The notes: a model not told the origin generated them from the letters alone. 64,000 bases of DNA from SAR202 cluster bacterium bin87 (GCA_002238825.1 MPNC01000002.1:301180-365179); one strand, 5' to 3'; positions 1 to 8,963 are shown, numbered from the stretch's first letter. Made by a program: numbers and translations.

Positions 1-97
1 TGATTCTTATGGAAGCCATTGGTAGGCGCGATGAACTCCGGAGGGCAGGACGACCGGTCCGGGTTTCAACCGCGATATTAATGATAAAGCACGACCG

Positions 98-562
98 ATG
101 GATTTGCTACAATCGCTACCGCCCGGCGCCTTCGTTCCAGTCCACACGTTGGGCCGCGCCGGGAACCGACCGCGGGGCAGATTCCTGGGCAACTCGAAAC
201 ACGCCGTTCCACCGTTTGCCGTGGCGATAACGCTGGCTGCGTTGCTGGCCGGCATGGTTGCATGCGGACCGGATCAGTCGACCGCCGGTGGCGGCCATGG
301 CGACGGCGACTCGCTGTTTCCCCGGCTGCCCCGGGTGACCGGACACATCGACCGCGTGGACGTTGACTCCGACAATCCGCGAAACTTCCGGGCGCTGTAC
401 CTCACCGATGGTGATGGACGCGGGTGGATCTTTCATTCCGAGGGTTGGGTCGGCGTTTCCACTGGGCACCTGAAAGACCACCAGATTCACGGGACGCCAG
501 TGACCGTCTGGTATGAAGAGCGGTCTGGCGCAATCCAGTTGGCCCGGTTCGTGGCCGACTGA
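98..562 (+). CDS. Putative secreted lipoprotein, function unknown
   Basis: This 154-residue ORF belongs to no family I recognise. Residues about 40-57 form a hydrophobic stretch (ITLAALLAG) followed by MVAC at the end, which resembles a lipobox with the lipidated Cys in about position 56. The mature part is about 98 residues, Gly/Asp-rich at first, with a small beta-rich domain (DRVDVDSDNPRNFRALYLTD and a later WVGVSTGHL). About 36 residues precede the hydrophobic segment, which is long for a signal peptide, so translation may start further in; the GTG at 221 is in frame. It sits 15 bases from the convergent MFS gene. The ORF is probably real from its composition and length, but the start and the role are uncertain. 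Confidence 0.45.
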   Translation: MDLLQSLPPGAFVPVHTLGRAGNRPRGRFLGNSKHAVPPFAVAITLAALLAGMVACGPDQSTAGGGHGDGDSLFPRLPRVTGHIDRVDVDSDNPRNFRALYLTDGDGRGWIFHSEGWVGVSTGHLKDHQIHGTPVTVWYEERSGAIQLARFVAD

Positions 563-577
563 CGCCAGAACCGGCGA

Positions 578-1819
578 TCAAGCAGCGCGGCGTCGCGTCT
601 CCCGCACGAAGAGCACCACGCCGATCCCCGCGGCCGCGAACAATATGGCGTCCACCCACAGCGCCCAGGGGAAACCCCACAGGTCCGCGATGGCTCCGAA
701 CACCATCGCCCCAGCCACGGTGCCGATCCCGGCGAAACTGCGGAAGATGCCCAACGTCACTCCCTCCATTCCAGGGGGAGCAATGTCCGCGTAGAACACC
801 GTTCCCGCCGGGCTGCCCAGTCCTTCGCCCATGCCCATCAGGACGCCGGACAACAACAGTTGCCACAGGCTGTCCGCCCAGACGAACGCGGCGATGCCCG
901 CACACATCAGCACAACCGAAGGAATTATGGGCGACTTTCTGCCAAAGCGGTCGGAGAGGTAACCCGACGTCACCGTCGTAAAGAACTGCGGCAGGTGGGT
1001 TACGCTCAACCACCATCCGAGTTGCTGCGGCCCAAATCCCTTAACCTTTCCAAACAGCGGCATCACGCTGAACCGGGCCCCCTGCCGGTTCGCGACAATC
1101 ATGATGGCAAACAACCCGACGAAGATGAACGCCGGACTCCGCACCAGGTTCCAGAACGATCCTCGGCCGGTGGCGCGTGGCTGGCCGCCCTGTGGCCGCG
1201 AATCGGCTCGAGCAGGTTGCTGAGCCTGGACCTCACGCCATCTCGATTCCGGAAGCGCAAACAATATCAGGGCGAATGACAGCGCCATCAACACCGCCTG
1301 AGCAACCAGCGGTATGCGAAGTCCAAACGCTGATCCCAGGTAGCCCCCCACCAGCGGCCCCAATATCTGGCCGGACAGGATGCTCAACTCCTGCGTGCTG
1401 AGGATGCGTCCCCGCGTCGCGGGATCCGACTCGTCTCTCAGGTACACCGTTATCACGGTGGAGAAGGCATTGGACCCCAGACCGGAGACAAACCGCCAAC
1501 CCGTGAGCCACCAGAAATGGAAGGACATCGACACCATCGTCGCGCCGAACAGGTTCACCGCGGCTCCCAGGGCGAGGATCGGTTTGCGCCCGTATCGTTG
1601 CGACAGGTAACCGGCCGGGACGCCGGTGAACAGCCGTCCCGCCCCGAACAAACCGATGGCGATGCCAACCTGCGTCGCGTTGACGTGATATTCCTGCTGC
1701 GTGAACAGGGGCAGCACCGGGCCTATCGTGCCCATGCCAAAGCTGTTCAGGGCACCGCAAACGCTCACAATGACGATGCTGCGGTACCGGCCGCGAAGCG
1801 CGGAAACGATGTCACGCAT
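578..1819 (-). CDS. MFS family transporter
   Basis: This 413-residue major facilitator superfamily permease has about 12 hydrophobic helices. The family loop signature is visible after helix 2 (GYLSQRYGRKP) and repeated in the second half (GYLSDRFGRKSP), as expected for the duplicated six-helix fold. A basic central loop (about residues 195-225, QQPARADSRPQGG) separates the halves. The ATG at 1819 (MRDIVSALRGRYRS) is chosen; the 53 residues upstream in the same frame are Arg-rich and have no membrane character. The substrate cannot be told from sequence. It is divergent from the CoA-transferase pair beginning at 2136, so it might carry a substrate for that pathway, but this is only context. 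Confidence 0.85.
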   Translation of the reverse strand: MRDIVSALRGRYRSIVIVSVCGALNSFGMGTIGPVLPLFTQQEYHVNATQVGIAIGLFGAGRLFTGVPAGYLSQRYGRKPILALGAAVNLFGATMVSMSFHFWWLTGWRFVSGLGSNAFSTVITVYLRDESDPATRGRILSTQELSILSGQILGPLVGGYLGSAFGLRIPLVAQAVLMALSFALILFALPESRWREVQAQQPARADSRPQGGQPRATGRGSFWNLVRSPAFIFVGLFAIMIVANRQGARFSVMPLFGKVKGFGPQQLGWWLSVTHLPQFFTTVTSGYLSDRFGRKSPIIPSVVLMCAGIAAFVWADSLWQLLLSGVLMGMGEGLGSPAGTVFYADIAPPGMEGVTLGIFRSFAGIGTVAGAMVFGAIADLWGFPWALWVDAILFAAAGIGVVLFVRETRRRAA

Positions 1820-2135
1820 CACCGCGTGGACCGGAAGCCGGCGACGCCAGCGAAATTGACATTCATCGCGCTCACGCCGGTGGCGCGCGCCGATGGCGTC
1901 ATCGGATGCACGGGACCAAGGTGTTGCCTGGGCTTCGCATAATTTCCTGGACACTGGCGCCGTTTGGATCCCCGGCAATCATAGGCTTGAGGTTTGTGGG
2001 CGTCAACGAGATCGCGCAACGCTGAACCTGCCGACGCCGTGATCGCGCCAAGGTTGCCCGCTTGCCCCGTGTTGCCCTAAACTTGCGCCTAATTGAAGGC
2101 TCTTCGCATCTACCCTCTACACAGGAGGCTCAAAT

Positions 2136-3461
2136 ATGCCCCTGCCGACTCCTTTGCAAGGCATTCGCGTGGTCGACTTCACCTGGGTGCGCGCCGGACC
2201 CTGGGCAGCCCGCTGGATGGGCACCCTGGGCGCCGAGGTCATCAAGGTGGAATGGCCCCTGAACCTGGACACGCTCCGCCAGAACCGGTTCACCGTGCCG
2301 CCCGGCGTCGAGCCCGGGCCAAACTCCACCGGACAGTTCGCCGACACCAACGCCAACAAGCGCGGGATCAGCGTCAACACCCGGACCGACGAAGGGCTTG
2401 ATCTGGTCAAGCGCCTGATTTCGGTCTCCGATATCGTCATCGAGAACTTCAGCAGCCGCATCATGCAGCGCTGGGGTCTGGGTTACGAGCAACTCAGGAA
2501 GATCCGGCCCGATATCATCTATGTGTCCATGGCCGGCTTCGGTCACACCGGTCGCCACCACTGGTACGGGACCATGGGTCCCGCGGCGCAGGCGCTGAGC
2601 GGTCTGACCCACCTTTCGGGCCTGCCCGGGCAGCCACCCGCCGGCTGGGGCTGGTCCTACCTGGACGACACCGGCGGAATGTACGGCGCGATCTCGGCGT
2701 TGACCGCGCTGCGGCATCGTTCCGCCACCGGCCAGGGCCAGCACGTCGACCTTTCGCAGATGATCACCGGGATCACGCTGACGGGCCCGGCTTTCCTGGA
2801 CAAGACGGTCAACGGCCGCAAGGCCCGCCGTGAGGGGTTCCCGCCGGGTAACCGGACCGTGTGGCCCGGCGCCGAGGTGGTCAACAACTACCGCGGCCCC
2901 ATCGCCGCGCCTCACAACGCCTACCGCACCGCGCCCGGCGGCTACAACGACTGGGCAACCATCGCCTGCCTGTCCGATGACGAATGGCACAACCTGGTCA
3001 AGCTCATGGGCAGTCCCGCCTGGGCAGACGACCGCTTCGACACCATCGAAGGCCGGCTCGAGCACCAGGAGGAGATGGACGAGCACATCGAAGCGTGGAC
3101 CCAGAAGATGGGCAAGTACGAACTCACCGAGAAGTGCCAAGCCACCGGCGTCCGCGCCATGGCGGTGCAGAGCAGCCAGGATCGGGTCGAAAACGACCCA
3201 CAACTGCGGCACCGGGACATGTATGTTCCCATGGACCACCCCATGCTCGGCCCGTGGAAGTTCCAGAACGCTCCGTTCAAGATGTCCAAGTCGCCGGCTC
3301 GCATGTCCAGCCCGCCGCCAATGATTGGGCAGCACAACCGGGACGTACTCGAAGACCTGCTCGGCGTGGATCACCAGGACCTGCTGGACGGCTACGAAAA
3401 CGGCGTCTTCTGGCCCAGTACTATGGACCGGTACCCCTACATCGAGGAGGCCCTGCGATGA
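2136..3461 (+). CDS. CaiB/BaiF (family III) CoA-transferase, first copy
   Basis: This 441-residue protein matches family III CoA-transferases, which move CoA between carboxylic acids through an enzyme-aspartyl anhydride. The N-terminal block (GIRVVDFTWVRAGPWAARWM then LGAEVIKVEWP) and the NANKRGISVN segment are characteristic. The catalytic Asp should lie in the segment LSGLPGQPPAGWGWSYLDD (about residues 160-178). A strong ribosome site, aggagg, precedes the ATG at 2136. The stop overlaps the start of the next CoA-transferase (ATGA), so the two are translationally coupled and may form a heteromer. The acyl donor and acceptor are unknown. Confidence 0.9.
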   Translation: MPLPTPLQGIRVVDFTWVRAGPWAARWMGTLGAEVIKVEWPLNLDTLRQNRFTVPPGVEPGPNSTGQFADTNANKRGISVNTRTDEGLDLVKRLISVSDIVIENFSSRIMQRWGLGYEQLRKIRPDIIYVSMAGFGHTGRHHWYGTMGPAAQALSGLTHLSGLPGQPPAGWGWSYLDDTGGMYGAISALTALRHRSATGQGQHVDLSQMITGITLTGPAFLDKTVNGRKARREGFPPGNRTVWPGAEVVNNYRGPIAAPHNAYRTAPGGYNDWATIACLSDDEWHNLVKLMGSPAWADDRFDTIEGRLEHQEEMDEHIEAWTQKMGKYELTEKCQATGVRAMAVQSSQDRVENDPQLRHRDMYVPMDHPMLGPWKFQNAPFKMSKSPARMSSPPPMIGQHNRDVLEDLLGVDHQDLLDGYENGVFWPSTMDRYPYIEEALR

Positions 3462-4771
3462 CTTCCGCCAACGGCAACCAACAAGACGGGGGCGATATCG
3501 GTGGGGCCTTCCCCGCCGACCTGAGCCTGCCCGGAGCCCTGGACGGCCTGCGAGTGCTGGAGATCTGCGACGAAAGGGGCCAGTTCTGCGGCAAGCTGAT
3601 GGCCGACAACGGCGCCGACCTCGTCAAGATCGAACCGCCCGGCGGCGAGGCCTGCCGCAGCTTCGGGCCTTTCCTTGACGATGTCCCCCACCGCGAGCGC
3701 AGCCTGTCCTTCTGGCACTACAACACGTCCAAGCGGGGCATCACCCTGAACCTGGAGACAAAGCAGGGACAGGACATCCTGAAGCAACTCGCGGCCTCGG
3801 CCGACATCGTGCTGGAGAGTCGCAAGCCCGGTTACCTGGAATCGCTGGGATTGGGCTACGACGCATTGTCTGCCGATAACCCCGGCCTCATCATGTGCTC
3901 GCTCACACCCTACGGCCAGACCGGCCCCTGGCGGGACTACATCAGCAGCGATATCACCCAGATGGCCGGCGGCGGTCAGATGGCGTCGTCAGGTTACGAC
4001 GAAATCGACGTTCCCGGGGCGCCGCCCATCGCTCCGGGTGGGGGCAACTCCTGGCACATTGGCGCCCATTACGCTTACATCGGCCTGATGGGAGCGCTGT
4101 ATTACCGCTTCCTCACCGGCGAGGGGCAGTACATCGATGCCTCCATCCACGAGGCTTGCGCCCTCACCACCGAGGGCGCCATCGCCATCTACCTATCCAC
4201 CGGTGACGTGGTGCAGCGCCACACCGGACGCCATGCCGCGCCCGACATGTCCCCAGCCATCCAGTTCCCCACCGGCGATGGCGGTTGGCTCAACACGACG
4301 CGCTCTGGCACCAACCTGACGCCGCAACGGCTCAAGCTGCTGGCAGATTGGTTCGACCAGTCGGGCATGGCTGAAGACCTGACCGACGAGCGTTACCAGG
4401 ACCCCGAGGTCATTGCAGCGGAGAACGACCACATCGTCTCCGTGATGAAGAACTTCTTCATGAACTCCACGCTGATGGACTCCTTCCACGGCGGTCAGCA
4501 GCGTGACTTCCCGTGGGGCGCCATCCGCAGCATGGATGAACTCGTTGGCGACGAGCATCTCACGGACCGCGATTTCTTCAAGGAAGTGGAGCACCCCGAG
4601 CTGGGCCGCAGCTTCACCTACCCCGGGCCCGCAATGCTCTACAACGGTTCGCCGTGGCGCATCAGCCGCCGCGCTCCTCTAATCGGCGAGCACAACTCGG
4701 AGATCCTCCAAGGCGAACTCGGCCTCAACAACTCGCAGCTACTGCTGCTGGCAGAGGGCGGGGTGATCTAG
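3458..4771 (+). CDS. CaiB/BaiF (family III) CoA-transferase, second copy
   Basis: This 437-residue protein is a second family III CoA-transferase, clearly divergent from its neighbour. It carries LDGLRVLEICDERGQFCGKL, the ADLVKIEPPGG motif and NTSKRGITLNLE. The ATG at 3458 overlaps the upstream stop, which is why I chose it over longer in-frame versions that merely read through the first gene. Position-specific differences suggest the pair are two subunits rather than duplicates: the presumed catalytic region here reads MASSGYDEIDVPGAPPIAPG, different from the first copy. Heteromeric family III CoA-transferases are known for dicarboxylic and aromatic acids. Its stop shares its last base with the GTG start of the antitoxin-like gene. 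Confidence 0.88.
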   Translation: MTSANGNQQDGGDIGGAFPADLSLPGALDGLRVLEICDERGQFCGKLMADNGADLVKIEPPGGEACRSFGPFLDDVPHRERSLSFWHYNTSKRGITLNLETKQGQDILKQLAASADIVLESRKPGYLESLGLGYDALSADNPGLIMCSLTPYGQTGPWRDYISSDITQMAGGGQMASSGYDEIDVPGAPPIAPGGGNSWHIGAHYAYIGLMGALYYRFLTGEGQYIDASIHEACALTTEGAIAIYLSTGDVVQRHTGRHAAPDMSPAIQFPTGDGGWLNTTRSGTNLTPQRLKLLADWFDQSGMAEDLTDERYQDPEVIAAENDHIVSVMKNFFMNSTLMDSFHGGQQRDFPWGAIRSMDELVGDEHLTDRDFFKEVEHPELGRSFTYPGPAMLYNGSPWRISRRAPLIGEHNSEILQGELGLNNSQLLLLAEGGVI

Positions 4772-5430
4772 TGGACGACCCCCGCCATGTCCCGCTGTAC
4801 TCGATCCCGGAGTGCGCTCGGTATCTGGGTTTGTCCTCTGGAACGGTACGGAATTGGGTGACCGGCGATCATGGAGCAGGCGGGCCATTGATCCAACCCG
4901 CCGGCTCGGAGCCGAGGGCACTATCCTTCATAAATTTGGTGGAACTGCATGTGATGGCGGCATTGCGTCGCCATCACCGTGTCCCAATGCAGCGAATCCG
5001 AGTCGCGATTCAATACCTCGAGCGCCAACTTCGTTTGGAACACCCTTTGGCGCGCCGTGAATTATTGACTGATGGATTTAGCGTGTTCATTGAACACTTG
5101 GACCGTTTGCTCAATCTGTCGGCTCGCGGACAGCTTGAGATGCGCGAAATCGTGTATGCGTACTTGCAGCGGGTTGAGCATGATGACGAATTGGGGCTGG
5201 CTGCGCGACTGTTTCCTTTCACCAGAGGCGACCGTCATCAATCGCCAACCTTGATAGTTATCGACCCATCGATTTCGTTTGGTCGGCCAGTCGTAATGGG
5301 ATCAGGCGTGCGCGCGGACGTGATTGTCAATTTCTTCAATACCGGGGAAACCATCGCTGACTTAGCGGACGAATACCAATTGCACCCGTTCCAGATTGAA
5401 GAGGCTGTACGCTACGCCTTGGCCGCCTGA
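4771..5430 (+). CDS. VapB45-like antitoxin (HTH + DUF433)
   Basis: This 219-residue protein has an N-terminal MerR-like helix-turn-helix (about residues 9-31, YSIPECARYLGLSSGTVRNW) and a C-terminal DUF433 domain (about 155-219, with FGRPVVMGSGVRADVIV and IADLADEYQL). This arrangement and length match VapB45-type antitoxins, which bind the promoter through the N-terminus and neutralise a PIN-like toxin. The start is taken as GTG 4771; no in-frame ATG lies nearby and the codons before it belong to the CoA-transferase stop region. It overlaps the downstream toxin-like gene by 35 bases. Codon use is visibly more AT-rich than in the CoA-transferases, which suggests separate acquisition. Confidence 0.75.
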   Translation: MDDPRHVPLYSIPECARYLGLSSGTVRNWVTGDHGAGGPLIQPAGSEPRALSFINLVELHVMAALRRHHRVPMQRIRVAIQYLERQLRLEHPLARRELLTDGFSVFIEHLDRLLNLSARGQLEMREIVYAYLQRVEHDDELGLAARLFPFTRGDRHQSPTLIVIDPSISFGRPVVMGSGVRADVIVNFFNTGETIADLADEYQLHPFQIEEAVRYALAA

Positions 5431-5824
5431 CATCGTTTTCTTTTCGGACGAAGACCTCGGTACCCGGGTTTTCCCAAACACTCTGCGTGGCGGGGGAGTG
5501 TGCGTCGAGACCTTGCTGGGCAACTTCTCTAGCGGAACGCCCGACGCGGAATGGATCCCGCAAGTCTCGCGCCGCGAATGGGTAGTACTTACCCATGATC
5601 AACGCATCCGATACAACCGGTTGGAGAGGGACACCGTGATGAATTGTGGGTCACGTATGATAGTGATCTGCAGCGGCAACACCAGGGCTGAAATGGCCGA
5701 GATATTTTTGACATCGCGACGTAGGGTTCTCGCTTTTTTGCATCAAAACGAAGCTCCATTCATCGCCCGCTTGTATCAAAACCGCATTGAGATGTGGTTG
5801 AGCCACGAGAACTGGGCCCCGTGA
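5396..5824 (+). CDS. VapC45-like PIN-fold toxin
   Basis: This 142-residue protein resembles the VapC45 / PIN-like (PIN_10) ribonucleases. Acidic residues expected to bind metal are visible near the N-terminus (FFSDEDLGTRVFP, D18 and D20) and in the middle (VVLTHDQRIRYN, D68). The only plausible start is TTG 5396 inside the antitoxin gene; no clear ribosome site precedes it, so translational coupling is likely. The length agrees with VapC45 (about 140 residues). The last 39 codons are duplicated in tandem immediately downstream (5825-5942). The toxin target is presumably RNA, by family. Confidence 0.7.
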   Translation: MKRLYATPWPPDIVFFSDEDLGTRVFPNTLRGGGVCVETLLGNFSSGTPDAEWIPQVSRREWVVLTHDQRIRYNRLERDTVMNCGSRMIVICSGNTRAEMAEIFLTSRRRVLAFLHQNEAPFIARLYQNRIEMWLSHENWAP

Positions 5825-5942
5825 TTTGACATCGCGACGTAGGGTTCTCGCTTTTTTGCATCAAAACGAAGCTCCATTCATCGCCCGCTTGTATCAAAAC
5901 CGCATTGAGATGTGGTTGAGCCACGAGAACTGGACCCCGTGA
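5707..5942 (+). repeat. 118-bp tandem duplication of the toxin gene 3' end
   Basis: Bases 5707-5824, the last third of the VapC45-like gene including its stop, are repeated directly at 5825-5942. The copies differ at one position (G at 5816, A at 5934). The second copy has no start and is a gene fragment. Near-identity means a recent duplication. Confidence 0.95.
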
Positions 5943-5972
5943 CGAGACCTGCACCGTCGTGGCTTCGGTCGT

Positions 5973-7082
5973 CTACCCTACAAACAGATCCTCCGGCAGA
6001 AACGCTGAAACCACGAAGTTGGGTACGTCCACCACGTTGCTCACCTTCAGGTCCACGGCGACGCTGCAGATGACGTAGGCCTGGTTGCGGGAGAACCCGC
6101 GTTCCTGCAGCAGGTCGATCATGTTCAGGATCGCGTTGCGACAGGCCAGCGTCAGGTTCTCGCCCTCGTTCACCCCGTCGTCACGCACGGGCATGCCCAT
6201 GGTGGCGACGAACCGGCGCGGCGCCGCCCACTCCGGCGCGATGTAGTAGTCTTCCCGACTGAACCGTGGCCAGCGGATGTTGTGCCGCTCGGCCTCGCCC
6301 TTCAGCACTCGGAACCGGACCGTGCAGGTCGCCCCCATTTCCACGGCGGTGACGCACACCTCGCCGTCGCCCTGGGCAAAGTGACCGTCCCCGGTGGAGA
6401 ACAACGCTCCATCCACCGCCACCGGCAGCAGCAGTTTTGATCCGGTGGAAAGCTGTTTCACGTCGAAGTTGCCCCCGTTCTCCCGGGGCGGCAGCGTGCG
6501 GATCCCATGAGTCGCGCCGGCGCCACTGATCGGAACTGAGCCAGACACGTCCGGCGGCAAGGCAACTCCACCGCGCTCGGCCAACTCAGCCTCGCGTCGC
6601 GTCCACTCTTCCAGCTGGGCATGGGATGGCGCCACGCCGGATACGCCCATGAACGACGCGCCGGGTACCCGTACACCCGGTATCTGATCTGATGTGGCGT
6701 AGCCGTCCGCAATGTTCCAATGCACCATGAACGGATCGGTGAACACGTCCCGCAGGAAGCCGAAGCCGGGGAAGATCACGCTGAAAGCGTAGGGCTGAGG
6801 CTGGATGTCCACGAACTCCACTTCCAGCAGGTCGCCGGGCTCGGCACCCTTCACGGCCACCGGTCCGGTGAGCGGGTGTATCACCCCGGCATCCATGCCT
6901 CCGAAATCCGCTTCGGTTACGCCGGGCCGCATCTGGCCGTCGAAAGCGTCCCTGGTCTCTATCACCACCTCCTCGCCCTCGTCGACCTCGACGACGGGAG
7001 AGATGTCCGGATGCCACCGGTTGTGACCCGTGTTAGACTCCTCGCGCAGCGGCCTGCTGCGGTCGATAGTGATGCTTTGCAT
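5973..7082 (-). CDS. Acetamidase/formamidase family protein
   Basis: This 369-residue protein matches the FmdA/AmdA acetamidase/formamidase family, which hydrolyses small amides to ammonia and the acid. Diagnostic segments include HPLTGPVAVKGAEPGDLLEV near residue 70-90, FMVHWNIADG, and GDGHFAQGDGEVCVTAVE in the middle. The ATG at 7082 is chosen because a purine-rich ribosome site (ggggaggg) lies about 8 bases upstream; further upstream sequence in frame has no family similarity. It is divergent from the SnoaL-like gene at 7188, sharing a 105-base promoter region. Together with the two amidases in this window it suggests nitrogen recovery from amides. Confidence 0.88.
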   Translation of the reverse strand: MQSITIDRSRPLREESNTGHNRWHPDISPVVEVDEGEEVVIETRDAFDGQMRPGVTEADFGGMDAGVIHPLTGPVAVKGAEPGDLLEVEFVDIQPQPYAFSVIFPGFGFLRDVFTDPFMVHWNIADGYATSDQIPGVRVPGASFMGVSGVAPSHAQLEEWTRREAELAERGGVALPPDVSGSVPISGAGATHGIRTLPPRENGGNFDVKQLSTGSKLLLPVAVDGALFSTGDGHFAQGDGEVCVTAVEMGATCTVRFRVLKGEAERHNIRWPRFSREDYYIAPEWAAPRRFVATMGMPVRDDGVNEGENLTLACRNAILNMIDLLQERGFSRNQAYVICSVAVDLKVSNVVDVPNFVVSAFLPEDLFVG

Positions 7083-7187
7083 GGAAATTTCCCTCCCCGG
7101 CCGCGCGCTGTGCCCGCAGCCGCCTGCCGGGATGCTATCGGCAGCCCCCTGGGGAGTCAAGAAACAACAACGAGAGGAGGAGCCGCC

Positions 7188-7604
7188 ATGTCCTCGTCCA
7201 ATGGGAACCCTGACACCATCGCCGCGAACCTGGCCGCCGTCGAGGCCCACTTCCACTCCGAGGCCACCAATGAGGTGGAAGCCGCCCTCGATCTCTACAC
7301 CGACGACGTGGTATGGGAAGCGCCGGCACGTGGCCTGCGCTTCGAGGGCAAGCGCGCCGTCGCCGACAACTACACGCAAATGTTCGCCAAAATGGAGGAC
7401 GTAGAGTTCGAGAACCTGCAGCGCTTCGCCACCGAGGACCGGGTGGTGGATGACAGCGTGGTTCGCTTCCGTCTCACCGGCGAGGGTTACCTGCCCCTGA
7501 CACCCGGCACGCAGGTGGAGATGCGCCTCGTCCACATCTTCGAGATGCGCGACGGCCTCATCAGCAAGGAGATCGGCTACGAGATGTGGAGCCCAGCGAG
7601 TTAG
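7188..7604 (+). CDS. SnoaL-like / NTF2-fold protein
   Basis: This 138-residue protein has the cone-shaped NTF2-like fold pattern: an N-terminal helix (NLAAVEAHFHSEATNEVEAA), then LDLYTDDVVWEAPARGLRFEGKRAV, and a C-terminal beta sheet (VEMRLVHIFEMRDGLISKE). SnoaL-like proteins are small polyketide cyclases, dehydratases or isomerases, or ligand-binding proteins, so the reaction is open. The ATG at 7188 has an aggagg site 9 bases upstream. It lies just before the UlaG-like hydrolase and is probably co-transcribed with it. Confidence 0.8.
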   Translation: MSSSNGNPDTIAANLAAVEAHFHSEATNEVEAALDLYTDDVVWEAPARGLRFEGKRAVADNYTQMFAKMEDVEFENLQRFATEDRVVDDSVVRFRLTGEGYLPLTPGTQVEMRLVHIFEMRDGLISKEIGYEMWSPAS

Positions 7605-7651
7605 ACTGGTCTTCCACCTCTCCGAGGCCGTTGCCGGAGCAAAGTACGGAA

Positions 7652-8350
7652 ATGAGGCTCACCTACTTCGGGCACTGCGCCTTCCGCTGGGAAACGCCGG
7701 GCGGCGTCACGGCGGTGGCGGATCCGTACCGCAACCAGGCCGACCGTTACTGGTTCACCCGGATGTTCCCCGACATCCGTTGCGACCTTGGCCTCATCAC
7801 CCACGCCCACTTCGACCACGACGCCGTGGAACGCCTGCCGGAAACCGCCTCAATCCTGAGAACGCCCGGCGAGTTCGCCACGGGCGATCTGCAGATTCGC
7901 GGCGTGCAGGATTTGCACTCCGGAGCGTCCCGACTGCGCGACTTTCCCAACGTGATGTTCCGGCTGGACGCGGGCGGAGTCAGCTTTCTGCACATCGGCG
8001 ACAACCGCGTCGAGTGGCCGGTTGACGTCGCCTTCGCCGTGGGCAACGTCGACATGTTGCTGGTAACCGTGGACGACTCGAACCACCTGCTCACCTACGA
8101 ACAGGTGGACTCCCTGGTCCAGCGACTGCAACCCAAAGTGGTCATACCGATGCACTATGCCATCCCCGGCCTGACCGCTTCCGAGTGTGAACTCCTGCCC
8201 CCGGATGGTTGGATAGCCCGCCAGACCACCGTCCGCCGCCTCGAAACCGATCGGGTCGAGTTCAGCAGCGGATTACTGCCGGCGCAAACCGAGGTCTGGA
8301 TGTTTCAACCGGCCAGCGAGTCGCTGAACGCCCCTGAGATAGGGCCCTGA
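7652..8350 (+). CDS. UlaG-like metallo-beta-lactamase-fold hydrolase
   Basis: This 232-residue protein is a metal-dependent hydrolase of the L-ascorbate-6-phosphate lactonase-like branch. It begins MRLTYFGHCAF, contains the metal motif THAHFDHD (about residues 50-57) and a later metal-ligand histidine in VVIPMHYAIPG. I chose ATG 7652 because the family normally starts at this strand; an in-frame ATG at 7586, overlapping the previous gene, would add 22 residues of low similarity. The substrate is unknown; in other genomes this branch often hydrolyses lactones or phosphodiesters. Convergent with the DUF35 gene, with a perfect hairpin between them. Confidence 0.85.
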   Translation: MRLTYFGHCAFRWETPGGVTAVADPYRNQADRYWFTRMFPDIRCDLGLITHAHFDHDAVERLPETASILRTPGEFATGDLQIRGVQDLHSGASRLRDFPNVMFRLDAGGVSFLHIGDNRVEWPVDVAFAVGNVDMLLVTVDDSNHLLTYEQVDSLVQRLQPKVVIPMHYAIPGLTASECELLPPDGWIARQTTVRRLETDRVEFSSGLLPAQTEVWMFQPASESLNAPEIGP

Positions 8351-8376
8351 TACCCAATTTGTCCGGATACCAACGA

Positions 8377-8404
8377 GTAGGGGCGAATAATCATTCGCCC
8401 CTAC
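8377..8404. terminator. Perfect 12-bp stem hairpin between convergent genes
   Basis: Arms gtaggggcgaat and attcgcccctac enclose a 4-base loop. No strong T-run follows on either strand, so it may act as a bidirectional transcription barrier or be a REP-like repeat. Related GGGGCG hairpins occur at 28192 and 32541. Confidence 0.6.
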
Positions 8405-8428
8405 GTGATTAGCGATGAGATCACACGA

Positions 8429-8941
8429 TCAGGCTTCAGGCACTTCATGTGACCAAGTGAAGCCCTGGTCCGGCTCATCGATCAGCTTCCACTGCGGCAG
8501 CATGAACCCATCCTCCACCGGCTGGAATGCAACCTCCACCCGCTTGCCGATGCCGACGCTCGCCTCTTTCTCCATGTTGAAGTCGGCATCCACCAGGTTG
8601 CCGGTGATGCGAAGACCGTCGAACTCGGTCGGCTGCCCGCGTTGCTCGTCAAGCTCCACCAGCACGATTGCGAAGGGTGTTGAGTCGCGAAACGCGGGGA
8701 TCACCGTGTGGGCCACCACCTGGTAGGAGTAGATGGTGCCCCTGCCGGAAACCTGCTGCCATTCCCAGTTCAGGGACGTGCACCAGGGACATCCGGGCCC
8801 CGGCTCGCCGCGCAGCAGGCCGCAGTCGGAGCACTTCTTGACGACCAGGCGACCTTCCCCGGCCGCTTCAAAGTAACCCTTGTATTCGGAGTCATTCTCG
8901 GGGATGCTCAGCGTGATGCCCCGGTAGGTGTAGTTCGGCAT
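8429..8941 (-). CDS. DUF35 / OB-fold zinc-ribbon protein
   Basis: This 170-residue protein has the DUF35 arrangement: an N-terminal rubredoxin-like zinc ribbon (CSDCGLL then CPWC, four cysteines, about residues 37-55) followed by an OB-fold (SGRGTIYSYQVVAH and later GKRVEVAF). Such proteins pair with thiolase-fold enzymes and act as acyl-CoA-binding partners, as in the archaeal acetoacetyl-CoA thiolase/HMG-CoA synthase complex and steroid-degradation aldolase complexes. The thiolase gene lies 22 bases upstream on the same strand, which fits that pairing. The ATG at 8941 is the only reasonable start. Confidence 0.9.
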   Translation of the reverse strand: MPNYTYRGITLSIPENDSEYKGYFEAAGEGRLVVKKCSDCGLLRGEPGPGCPWCTSLNWEWQQVSGRGTIYSYQVVAHTVIPAFRDSTPFAIVLVELDEQRGQPTEFDGLRITGNLVDADFNMEKEASVGIGKRVEVAFQPVEDGFMLPQWKLIDEPDQGFTWSHEVPEA

Positions 8942-8963
8942 TGTCCTTCTCCCTGTTCGGCGT

